Source: Methylobacterium aquaticum
GTDB lineage: Bacteria > Pseudomonadota > Alphaproteobacteria > Rhizobiales > Beijerinckiaceae
DNA: 64,000 nt
NCBI RefSeq assembly: GCF_016804325.1
Contig: NZ_CP043627.1
Coordinates: 6,665,001 to 6,729,000, forward strand
Direction: 5' to 3'
Positions 1 to 7,821 of the stretch are shown here, piece by piece. The notes under the pieces were generated by a model that saw only the letters and a list, made by a program, of their open reading frames with translations, did not search any database and was not told where the DNA came from. A program made the position numbers and the translations under genes. Numbering within the stretch: the stretch's first letter is position 1; every line of letters starts with the position of its first letter.

Positions 1-214
1 CCAGCGCCGGGAAGGCGCCGCCGAGATCGGTGAGGCTCCTGAAGGACAGGCGGGTGCGGCCGGCCCTGAGGCCCACCTCCCGCGCCATCCGGGTCAGGCG
101 CGGGCTCGAGACCGCCTCCTCCCCCACCGCGTAGGCGTGGGCGAGGCGTTCGGCATCGAGGTCGACGCCGTGGTGGCGCGCGACGGCGACGAGGCAGTGC
201 AGTCCGGTATCCAC
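1..214 (-). CDS. Type I secretion ABC exporter, HlyB/RtxB-like, N-terminal part only
   Basis: Reading leftward, an open frame of about 71 codons continues past the window edge. It matches the C39-like domain at the N-terminus of HlyB-type exporters: DTGLHCLVAVARHHGVDL, then ERLAHAYAVG. In active C39 peptidases the first motif carries the catalytic Cys in DCG; here it is DTG, so this is the non-cleaving substrate-binding form (family knowledge). The membrane and ATPase domains would lie outside the window. I chose the GTG at 214, which gives a HlyB-like N-terminus; no ATG lies in frame close upstream. It follows the 99-residue gene by 28 bases and probably shares its transcript with the large secreted protein upstream. 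The start codon is uncertain. Confidence 0.7.
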   Translation of the reverse strand, partial: MDTGLHCLVAVARHHGVDLDAERLAHAYAVGEEAVSSPRLTRMAREVGLRAGRTRLSFRSLTDLGGAFPAL

Positions 215-242
215 GGCGGCGCCCGAGTGGTTTTGGGAGGGA

Positions 243-542
243 TCAGGAGAAGTTCGGCGAGGTGTTGCGGCCCGGGCGGGCGCCTGCGAAGGGCACGGCC
301 TCTTGCGGCGGCTGGCCCGGCTGGATCACGCCGGATTCGATCAGGCTGTTCTTGACCTGCTGCATCAGGTCGGCGGCATTGGCGAAGGCGTCGGCCGGCA
401 GGATCAGGCGCTGGCGCAGGACCGGCACCGGGTTGCCGTGGATGTCGCGCTCCGACGGCGACAGGCTCATCAGGTCGACCCGGACGATCGAGCCGGTGAC
501 GGTGATCTCGCTGATGCCGTCGGTGTAGGTTTCGTGAATCAT
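243..542 (-). CDS. Small conserved protein of a type I secretion locus
   Basis: A 99-residue soluble protein without signal peptide or membrane segment. The core has a beta-type start (ITVTGSIVRVDLMSLS), then a conserved-looking RDIHGNPVPVLRQRLILP and an amphipathic stretch near residues 55-70. I recall small proteins of this look beside HlyB-type exporters and their large substrates, but I cannot name a characterised function. It lies between the large secreted protein and the exporter gene, all leftward, so a role in export or substrate handling is an inference from position. Confidence 0.6.
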   Translation of the reverse strand: MIHETYTDGISEITVTGSIVRVDLMSLSPSERDIHGNPVPVLRQRLILPADAFANAADLMQQVKNSLIESGVIQPGQPPQEAVPFAGARPGRNTSPNFS

Positions 543-634
543 GGGGTTTTCTCCAGTCGAGTGGCATTTTTTGAAAGACTCGGCAGAGTCGACGCCTGCC
601 GCGTCCTGTCAGGCTATTGGGGAAAGAAGAGGCG

Positions 635-752
635 CTTTCCCCTCCCCCTTGTGGGGAGGGGTTAGGGGTGGGGGTGGTGCAGGAGGCACCGCCTCGCTCT
701 ATCCGGCACCACCCCCACCCCCAGCCCCTCCCCACAAGGGGGAGGGGAGGCG
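635..752. repeat. Long inverted-repeat intergenic element, family B copy 1
   Basis: Two complementary arms of about 45 bases, rich in CCCTCCCC/GGGGAGGG blocks, flank a short spacer. The same design, with related arm sequence, recurs at 7516, 17311 and 21497. It fills the 255-base gap between the large secreted protein and the 99-residue gene. The transcript could fold into a long hairpin and act as a terminator or mRNA stabiliser, but nothing here proves a function. Confidence 0.75.
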
Positions 753-797
753 CGCACTTTTCAAAAATTGAGAAGTGTTAGACTGAATTTTATGGAA

Positions 798-3700
798 TTA
801 CGCCGCCGCCGACGGGTTGAAGACCACATCCACCCAGTAATTCGTCTTGTTGTAGGTGTTGGTCGGGAACAGGCTGGAGCTGCCATAGGCGTAGACGCCG
901 TTGCCCGTGGCCGGCGCGGTGAGCGGGCCGCTCGTCACCGCGGTGGCGAAGCCGTTCGCGGTCTGCGAGTAGCGGCCGACACTGGTGTGGTACGAGGCCG
1001 TGTAGGTGGCGCCCGCGGTGAGCGCGACCGGGTTCGAGAAGGTGGCGGTCTGCCAGCCGCTGGCGGTCTCGCCCGTGAAGGTCGCGGTGGCGAGCTTCTG
1101 CCCGGTGCTCGACCACAGCGTGCCGGTATGCGTCCCGGTATCCTGGGTGCCCTTGTAGAACTTGATCGCGCTGACCGTGCCGGCGGTCGAGGCCTGGAAC
1201 TTCACGCCCAGCTCGACCGGATTGAGGTCGTTGGTGTTGGTCGCCGCCGGCGTCGCGGATGAGGAGAACAGGCTGACCGAGCCGGTGCTGGGCGCCAGCA
1301 CCGTGAGCGCGACGCTCGCCGACGAGGTGCCGCCGCGCCCGTCCGAGATCGCGTAGGTGAAGCCGGCCGACCCCGTGTAGTTGGCGGCCGGCGTGAAGGT
1401 GATGGTGGCGTTGGAATTGAGCGCGACCGTCCCGTTGGTCGCCCCGCTCACCCCCGTCACCGTCAGGGGATCGCCGTTCGGGTCGGTGTCGTTGGCGAGC
1501 AGCGTGGACGTGGAGAAGGTGACCGGGGTGTTCTTCGTGACCGCCGGGCCGGTGTCGTTGACGGCCGTCGGCGCCTGGTTGGCGGCGCTGCCGTTCGGAT
1601 TGAAGACGACGTCGACCCAGTAATTGGTGCTCTGGTAGGTGTTGGTCGGAAACAGGCTGGAGCTGCCATAGGCGTAGACGCCGTTGCCCGTGGCCGGCGC
1701 GGTGAGCGGGCCGTTCGTCACCGCGCTCGAGAAGCCGTTGGCGGTCGTCGAGTAGCGGCCGGCATTGGTGTGGTAGGAGGCGGTGTAGGTGGCGCCCGGC
1801 GTCAGCGTCACCGGGTTCGAGAAGGTGGCGGTCTGCCAGCCGCTCGCGCTCTCGCCCGTGAAGGTGGCGGTGGCGAGCACCTGGCCGCTGCTCGACCACA
1901 GCGTGCCGGTATGGGTGCCGGTATCCTGGGTGCCCTTGTAGAACTTGATCGCGCTGACCGTGCCGGCGGTCGAGGCCTGGAACTTCACGCCCAGCTCGAC
2001 CGGGTTGGTGTCGTTGGTGTTGGTCGCCGCCGGCGTCGCCGAGGACGAGAACAGGCTGACCGGGGGGCTGGTGCCCGGGGCCGAGACCGTGAGTGCGACG
2101 CTCGCCGACGCGGTACCGCCGCGCCCGTCCGAGATCGCGTAAGTGAAGCCGGCGGCACCCGTGTAGCCGGTCGTCGGCGTGAAGGTGATGGTGGCATTGG
2201 CATTGAGCGCGACCGTCCCGTTGGTCGCCCCGCTCACCCCCGTCACCGTCAGGGTGTCGCCGTTCGGATCGGTGTCGTTGGCCAGCAGCGTGGATGTCGC
2301 GAAGGTGACGGGGGTGTCCTTCGTCACCGCCGGGCCGGTGTCGTTGACGGCTTGCGGCGGCTGGTTGGCCGTGCCGGAGGACGGGTTGAACAGCACGTCG
2401 ACCCAGAAATTGGTGTTGCTGAAGGTCTGGGTCGGGAACTGGCTCGTGCTGCCATAGGCGTAGACGCCGTTGCTGCCGCCGGCCGCCGAGAGCGGGCCGC
2501 TGGTAACGGTGCTGCTGAAGTAGTTCACGTCGCTCGAATAATGCCCGAGGGTCGAGTAGTAGGAGGCGGTGTAGGTCGCGCCCGGAGTGATGGTGACCGG
2601 GTTCGAGAAGGTGGCGGTCTGCCAGCCATCCGCGGTCTCGTTGGTGAAGGTCGTGGTGGCGAGCTTCTGGCCGGTGCTCGACCACAGGGTCCCGACATGG
2701 ACCCCGCGGTCGAGGGTGCTCTTGTAGAAGCGGATGCCGCTGATCGTGCCGGCGGCGGAGCTCTGGAACTTCACGCCGAGCTCGACCGGGGTGCTGTCGA
2801 CGGTGTTGGTCACCGTGGGCTTGGCCGAACCCGGGAACAGGGTGAGGGAGGGCGAGGCCGTCACCGTCAGGCTGCGCCCGGCGGACGGGGTCTCCAGGTT
2901 GACGCTGTCGTCGCTCGCCCGGGTGCGGATCTGGTAGGTGCCGGCGACCTGTGGGGCGAAGGTGTAGCTCCAGCTCTCGTCGCCCTTGGCCGCGCGCCAG
3001 GTCGCGCCGTTGTCGGTCGAGACCTCGACGCCCGCGACCACGCCGCCGCCCGCATCCACCGCCGTGCCGGTGATCGTGACGGGCGTGAAGGCCGTCACGC
3101 TGGAGCCCGTATTCGGCGTGGTGATGGTCGAGGTCGGCGCGGTGTGGTCGGTCGAGGCGGTGGCGGGCGTCAGGTTCGGGTCGAGGGTGCCCGGCTGCAC
3201 GCCCATGTCGGCGAGCAGGTTGACCATCGCCTGCTGGATCCGCGGATCGGTCGGCGTCGCCTCGTTGTCGTGGTTGGCCGACAGGCCCCAGGACCAGTAG
3301 ACGGTGCCGGCGCCGAAGACGAGGGCGCCGCTCGGCGCGCGGTAGAGCGTCAGGCTGTGGGTCGCCGTGCCCTTGCCGGTGGTGTTGCCGAAATCCTGGA
3401 GATAGGTCGTCTCGTCGAGCGTCGTCGATGACAGGCGCACCAGCCCGGCCGGGGCCGAGGCGTTGTCGGGCGCCTCGTCCCATTCGTAGCCGAGATAGTT
3501 CTTGTTGAGCGAGGCGGTCTGGCCCGGCTGCAGGTTGGCGACGCTGGTATTGCGCCAGAAGCGCAGGTTCGCGTCGTCGTACGGCACCGTGATCGTGTCG
3601 AGTACGTAGGCGTCGACCTGGAACATCGTGCCGGTGAGCGCATTCTCGGGACTGTTGTTGCCGACCGTGCCGGCGGGTCCGCGGGGATCGCGCCAGGTGC

Positions 3701-5222
3701 CGGTCCACTGGTTGGTCGGGTCGAGGTTCTGGTTGTCGCTCCAGGTCTCCTTGTAGGAGACGAGCGTCCGGTACGGGGTGGCATCGCTGCTGATGCTGTT
3801 GGAAAACCGCGTGCGCCAATAGACCTCGTTGCCGCTCCAGAAGGCCAGGTTGACGCCGGCATCCCGCGCCGCCTCGACGTTGGCACGCTGCGGGCCCGAC
3901 CAGTACTCGTCGTGGCCGACGTCGAGATACATCTTGTGGTTCTTGATCAGGCCGCCGTTGCGGTCGGCATCGACGCCCGACATGTACGAGACGTCGTAGC
4001 CGTTCTGCTCCAGCCACATGATCGCCGGGAACTCGGCACCGTAGATGTAGTCCTGGGGACCCGCCGCGAGGCCGCCGCCGCGGGTGGTGATCGGCCGGTT
4101 GTAGCTCACCGCGTAGGCGCGGCCGGCGCCCTGGCCGGTGGCTGGGCCGTTGCCGCCGTAGAAGTTGGCCCCGCCCCAGGGGTTGTAGGCCTGCCAGGTC
4201 TGGTCGGCGGTCTGGAAGATGATGTCGCTCGTGCTCGCATCGTCCCGGACGATGAACGGGATCTCGTTCTGTCCCGCCGTGCCGTCCTGGCGCGTCAGCT
4301 TGGCGATGTAGACGCCCGAGACCGCATCCGTGGGCACGGTCCACGAGGCGGAGATCGCCCAGTTCCCGGCATCGACCATCCCGGTCGCCGCGTCGCGCAA
4401 GGGATTCGGCTGGGTCTGCACCCCGGTATGCTGGATCGTGTCGATCTTGCGCGCACCCAGGCCGCCGTAATAGCCGAGCCGGTAGATGTCGATCCGGTAG
4501 TTGTTCGAGTCGGTATCGATCTTGAAGTTCACCGTCTTGCCGACATTGGTGCTGATGTCGGTGGCGAAGCCCTCGATGTTGTCGTCGCCAGAACCGTTGA
4601 TGCCCCACTCGCTGACCGGGTTGCCGACCTTCTGGTTCTCCAGGACGATCTTGTTGGTGCTCGACGCGGTGGCGGTGGTGCTGAGCGAGTTGACGGTCAG
4701 GGAGCTCGTGGTGCCGGTGCCCTTCGTCGGCGCCACCGCGGTGGTGATCGGGCCGCTCATGCGCGGGATCTGGGTCTTGGTCGGGCCGGCCGTGGCGGTC
4801 TCCGCCCCGCCGGGCAGGGTGGTGACGGCGCCCATCGGCGCGCTGCTGCCGTAGCCGGGCAATTGCCCGCCCGCCGACAGGATGGTGCTCGCCGGCAGGT
4901 CGAGGATCCGGCTCGGGCAGCTCACGTAGCCGCAGGTGCCGCAGCAGAAGATCGCGTTCGAGGTCGCGGCCGGTCCCGGCTTTGCCGTGAGATCCTGGCC
5001 CGTCTGGACGGAGGCCGCATCGGGCACGCCGCCCGAGCCGACGGGCGCCGCGCCGGTGAGCGCCGCGACCCTGCTCGCGGACGGGGCATTCTCCGGCGCG
5101 TCGCTCCTGCCGACCGCGGCGGCCGGCGGCTCGATCGATCCCGCTGCCGAGAACGATGCATTCGTGCCGGTCTGAATGGGATTGAGCGCCGGATCGACGG
5201 TCGTCTCGTCGGAATAGAGCAT
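798..5222 (-). CDS. Large secreted modular protein: dimethylformamidase-like domain plus Ig/cadherin/DUF4082 modules
   Basis: A 1474-residue protein without Sec signal, between two type I exporters, so probably a type I secretion substrate. Layout: about 170 low-complexity residues; roughly 180-680 resembles the large subunit of N,N-dimethylformamidase (motifs DVGHDEYWSG and FWSGNEVYW); an Ig-like domain (about 700-790) with VSTDNGATWRAAKGDESW; then DUF4082 modules alternating with cadherin-like domains, giving three DUF4082 copies and two cadherin-like copies. DUF4082 copies share ELGVKFQ and GTLWSS; cadherin-like copies share LLANDTDPNGD. I chose the ATG at 5222; an in-frame extension to 5495 exists but its composition looks non-coding. 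No RTX nonapeptides are visible, which is unusual for a type I substrate. Role is likely extracellular or surface; enzymatic activity is unproven. Confidence 0.8.
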   Translation of the reverse strand: MLYSDETTVDPALNPIQTGTNASFSAAGSIEPPAAAVGRSDAPENAPSASRVAALTGAAPVGSGGVPDAASVQTGQDLTAKPGPAATSNAIFCCGTCGYVSCPSRILDLPASTILSAGGQLPGYGSSAPMGAVTTLPGGAETATAGPTKTQIPRMSGPITTAVAPTKGTGTTSSLTVNSLSTTATASSTNKIVLENQKVGNPVSEWGINGSGDDNIEGFATDISTNVGKTVNFKIDTDSNNYRIDIYRLGYYGGLGARKIDTIQHTGVQTQPNPLRDAATGMVDAGNWAISASWTVPTDAVSGVYIAKLTRQDGTAGQNEIPFIVRDDASTSDIIFQTADQTWQAYNPWGGANFYGGNGPATGQGAGRAYAVSYNRPITTRGGGLAAGPQDYIYGAEFPAIMWLEQNGYDVSYMSGVDADRNGGLIKNHKMYLDVGHDEYWSGPQRANVEAARDAGVNLAFWSGNEVYWRTRFSNSISSDATPYRTLVSYKETWSDNQNLDPTNQWTGTWRDPRGPAGTVGNNSPENALTGTMFQVDAYVLDTITVPYDDANLRFWRNTSVANLQPGQTASLNKNYLGYEWDEAPDNASAPAGLVRLSSTTLDETTYLQDFGNTTGKGTATHSLTLYRAPSGALVFGAGTVYWSWGLSANHDNEATPTDPRIQQAMVNLLADMGVQPGTLDPNLTPATASTDHTAPTSTITTPNTGSSVTAFTPVTITGTAVDAGGGVVAGVEVSTDNGATWRAAKGDESWSYTFAPQVAGTYQIRTRASDDSVNLETPSAGRSLTVTASPSLTLFPGSAKPTVTNTVDSTPVELGVKFQSSAAGTISGIRFYKSTLDRGVHVGTLWSSTGQKLATTTFTNETADGWQTATFSNPVTITPGATYTASYYSTLGHYSSDVNYFSSTVTSGPLSAAGGSNGVYAYGSTSQFPTQTFSNTNFWVDVLFNPSSGTANQPPQAVNDTGPAVTKDTPVTFATSTLLANDTDPNGDTLTVTGVSGATNGTVALNANATITFTPTTGYTGAAGFTYAISDGRGGTASASVALTVSAPGTSPPVSLFSSSATPAATNTNDTNPVELGVKFQASTAGTVSAIKFYKGTQDTGTHTGTLWSSSGQVLATATFTGESASGWQTATFSNPVTLTPGATYTASYHTNAGRYSTTANGFSSAVTNGPLTAPATGNGVYAYGSSSLFPTNTYQSTNYWVDVVFNPNGSAANQAPTAVNDTGPAVTKNTPVTFSTSTLLANDTDPNGDPLTVTGVSGATNGTVALNSNATITFTPAANYTGSAGFTYAISDGRGGTSSASVALTVLAPSTGSVSLFSSSATPAATNTNDLNPVELGVKFQASTAGTVSAIKFYKGTQDTGTHTGTLWSSTGQKLATATFTGETASGWQTATFSNPVALTAGATYTASYHTSVGRYSQTANGFATAVTSGPLTAPATGNGVYAYGSSSLFPTNTYNKTNYWVDVVFNPSAAA

Positions 5223-6048
5223 GGCGTCTGCTTTCGACAAGAAAGATTCGCGGTGAACGGCACTGTCACACCTGGACCTGGATTGTGGAAGGAGCCTTAA
5301 GCCCGCGGCGCATGCAGCCTTTCGGCGCTGCCGACAACTGTCGCCTACGCCTTTTGACGGTGCTTCACGATTGGTGCACAGAGTGCTTGTGTCGTCGGCG
5401 CGCCGCGTCTGGACAGATCTGCGCAGCGCCAAGGAGAGGTCGGCTTTCGCAAGTCGTCGCGGGTATCGATCGGTGGATCGTCTTGGCCGCCGCAATCATC
5501 CGGCCCGGGTCGATTGCCCGTATTGTCTGTCTGGACTGCCGGTCACCGACGCATCGCGAGATCGGGGCACAGCTTCGCGGTCTGCAACACCGGCTCTCAT
5601 CGCCGGCCGTCACGCCATGTCTCACATCGGGACGATCATTCATCTTATGTACGGCGACCAATCGAGACCACGCGACCGCCCTGAAGACCAATCCGCATGC
5701 TCTCGATACGGCCGAGTTGCTGCGCTGCATCACGAGCGTGAGAGTTGTCGGGCCGGATCTCTTGGCGCAACGACGGCCGAATGCCGCTCCGGCCGCCATT
5801 CACTGCACAGATTTTACCGGTCGGTTCCCGCGAATCGGCGACCCATCCCGGATCGCTGCCGAATCACTTGATAAAGTATCGACAAGACTACAATGGTTAA
5901 CCTAGGCTTGACACCCGAACATTGCTACTTATTGTCCGGCTCGCACATCGGATCGGGCCCCGGTCGGGCGCTGATCTTTTGACGATGATGCATCGATGCC
6001 GCCGCGTTCTGCGGTCCGGCACCCGTTCCACAGATCTGGACGTGATAC
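5223..6048. other. Long non-coding region between divergent secreted-protein genes
   Basis: About 825 bases with clearly lower GC than the flanks. Open frames here lack believable codon usage, start context or recognisable protein, so I call it non-coding. It separates the divergent starts of two secreted proteins and should hold their promoters; one promoter candidate is listed separately. Confidence 0.55.
5908..5935 (+). promoter_or_regulatory. Candidate sigma-70-type promoter for the 6049 gene
   Basis: TTGACA at 5908-5913, a 16-base spacer, then TATTGT at 5930-5935. The -35 is a consensus match and the -10 matches four of six positions. Transcription starting near 5942 would leave a leader of about 107 bases before the ATG at 6049. 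Recognised by eye only. Confidence 0.4.
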
Positions 6049-7425
6049 ATGGCTTATGAAACGGTCGCGCAGCCTTTTGCGCCGAGCAGCATTTGGAACA
6101 CCCCGATCGGGTCGAACGCCCAGTTCCAGGCTGCATCCGGAGCGCAGACCGCCTCCCTCCAGCATCAGGCCGGCGTCAACACCTGGATCGGCCAGGATGC
6201 GATTCCGATCTATCAGGCCAAGTCGACCGACCCGATGGCGACCTGGAACTACGACAGCCGCGGCACCAACGCCGACTGGACCTTCGGCAACACCTCGTCG
6301 ATGAACGGTTCGTTCCAGATGCGGACGCCGACCGACGTGCAGTTCAAGACCGGCGACGGCTGGGCGATCATCGTCTCCGAGGACGGCCAGCACTACATCG
6401 AGACCTGGCTCGGCGCGAAGACCGGCACCAACAGCTACCACGCCAATTACGTCGTCGAGAACACCCTGACGGGTGACGGCATCGCCAACGTGCCGGGCGC
6501 GCACGAGGGCATCCGTGCCGCCGGCATGTCGCTGATGGGCGGCGTGGTCCAGAAGGCGGACCTCGATGCCGGCCATATCGACCACGCCGTGGCGATGGCG
6601 ATCTCGACCACCCAGGCCGGCTCCAGCAGCACGCCCTATGTCTGGCCGGCGACCTCCGCCGACGGCTTCAGCGGCAGCTATTCGGGCTCCATCCCCCTCG
6701 GCTCGCTGTTCGCGATCCCCAAGGACGTCGACCTGACCAAGATCGGCATCACGACCTCCGAGGGCATGGCCCTGGCCAAGGCCTACCAGAATTACGGCGG
6801 CTACGTCACCGACACCGCCGGCCCGAACACGCTGCAGCTCGCCTATCTCGAGAAGGGCGTGAGCCAGACCCAGGTCGACAACCTGTTCAAGGACATGGGG
6901 GCGATCCGCTCGCACCTGGAAATGGTGACGAACAACACCGCCGCGACCCCGGCGGGCGGCGGCGACCACAGCGTGACCGGCACGCCCGCCACCACGACGC
7001 CGGTCACGACCGCCCCGGTCACGACCCCCGTGACCGTCCCGTCCACCGGCAGCACGGCGCAGCCGAGCGTCAGCCTCGGCAGCGGCTCCGACCAGCTGCT
7101 GCTCAAGATCAGCCAGGACGCCTATAACGGCAACGCGCAATACACCATCTCGGTGGACGGCAAGCAGATCGGCGGGGTCCAGACCGCGAAGTCCCTGCAC
7201 GGTGCCGGCCAGTCCGACCTGATCTCGGTCCGCGGCGACTGGGGCCAGGGCGACCACGACGTGGCGGTCAAGTTCCTGAACGACGCCTGGGGCGGAACGG
7301 ACGCGAAGGACCGCAACCTCTACGTCGACAGCGCCAGCTATCACGGCCAGGACGTCCCGACCGCCCACCTGACGCTGGCGGATAACGGCGCCAAGCACTT
7401 CACCTTCCACGACTACCTCGTCTGA
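6049..7425 (+). CDS. Secreted protein with C-terminal carbohydrate-binding-like module
   Basis: A 458-residue protein without signal peptide. Residues 1-310 form a domain I cannot name (SSIWNTPIG near residue 13, later GYVTDTAGPNTLQLAYLEKG). A Thr/Pro linker (about 320-345) follows. The C-terminal 105 residues resemble the calcium-dependent xylan-binding modules (CBM36/CBM60 type) seen on many alphaproteobacterial secreted proteins: QYTISVDGKQIGG, then GDHDVAVKFLNDAWGG and RNLYVDSASYHG. It is divergent from the 1474-residue protein and about 400 bases upstream of the ABC exporter pair, so I infer it is a substrate of that exporter. The ribosome-binding site is weak. Confidence 0.75.
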   Translation: MAYETVAQPFAPSSIWNTPIGSNAQFQAASGAQTASLQHQAGVNTWIGQDAIPIYQAKSTDPMATWNYDSRGTNADWTFGNTSSMNGSFQMRTPTDVQFKTGDGWAIIVSEDGQHYIETWLGAKTGTNSYHANYVVENTLTGDGIANVPGAHEGIRAAGMSLMGGVVQKADLDAGHIDHAVAMAISTTQAGSSSTPYVWPATSADGFSGSYSGSIPLGSLFAIPKDVDLTKIGITTSEGMALAKAYQNYGGYVTDTAGPNTLQLAYLEKGVSQTQVDNLFKDMGAIRSHLEMVTNNTAATPAGGGDHSVTGTPATTTPVTTAPVTTPVTVPSTGSTAQPSVSLGSGSDQLLLKISQDAYNGNAQYTISVDGKQIGGVQTAKSLHGAGQSDLISVRGDWGQGDHDVAVKFLNDAWGGTDAKDRNLYVDSASYHGQDVPTAHLTLADNGAKHFTFHDYLV

Positions 7426-7437
7426 GGGGCGTGACGG

Positions 7438-7463
7438 CCCCGCCCGCCGGGAGGTGGGCGGGG
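7438..7463 (+). terminator. GC hairpin just after the secreted-protein gene
   Basis: CCCCGCCC at 7438-7445 pairs with GGGCGGGG at 7456-7463 across a 10-base loop, 12 bases after the stop codon. There is no clear T run, so intrinsic termination is only possible. Confidence 0.4.
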
Positions 7464-7515
7464 ATATTCGCGTCTCGTGCGGTCCCCAAAAGATCTGATC
7501 GGATCGAGATTAAGT

Positions 7516-7703
7516 CACCTCTCCCCGCGGGCGGGGAGAGGGCTGTGTTCCCGTGCAGGGAACGCAGCGAGGCGGCAGCCGAAGGTGAGGGGGTGGTGCC
7601 GGAGGGGCCTCATCCGGAGACACCCCCTCACCCTCGCCCTGCGGGCTTGCCGCTGACCCGACAAGGGGTCAGCAGCCCTCTCCCCGCCCGCGGGGAGAGG
7701 GGA
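7516..7703. repeat. Long inverted-repeat intergenic element, family B copy 2
   Basis: The outer arms are CACCTCTCCCCGCGGGCGGG and its complement near 7680-7703; inner blocks TGAGGGGGTGGTG and CACCCCCTCACC also pair. The design matches the copies at 635, 17311 and 21497. It occupies most of the 396-base gap before the ABC exporter gene. Confidence 0.75.
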
Positions 7704-7821
7704 AACCCGCGCCTCATCGATATTCGAAGTTCAATCGGAAATTGCCTCACTCATTCCCGCTGCGCCGCCTGCCCCGTCCGGGCCCGTTGCCGCGCGCCGC
7801 CGAACGGAGCCCAGCCATCCC

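Noticed and set aside
5223..5495. N-terminal extension of the large secreted protein up to 5495
   Set aside because: The extra 91 residues are Arg/Cys-rich and lower-GC like the non-coding gap; the ATG at 5222 gives a better start.
5285..5905. Overlapping open frames of 140-200 codons in the 5.2-6.0 kb gap
   Set aside because: No domains, poor composition (Arg/Ser-rich shadow-like products) and no ribosome-binding sites.
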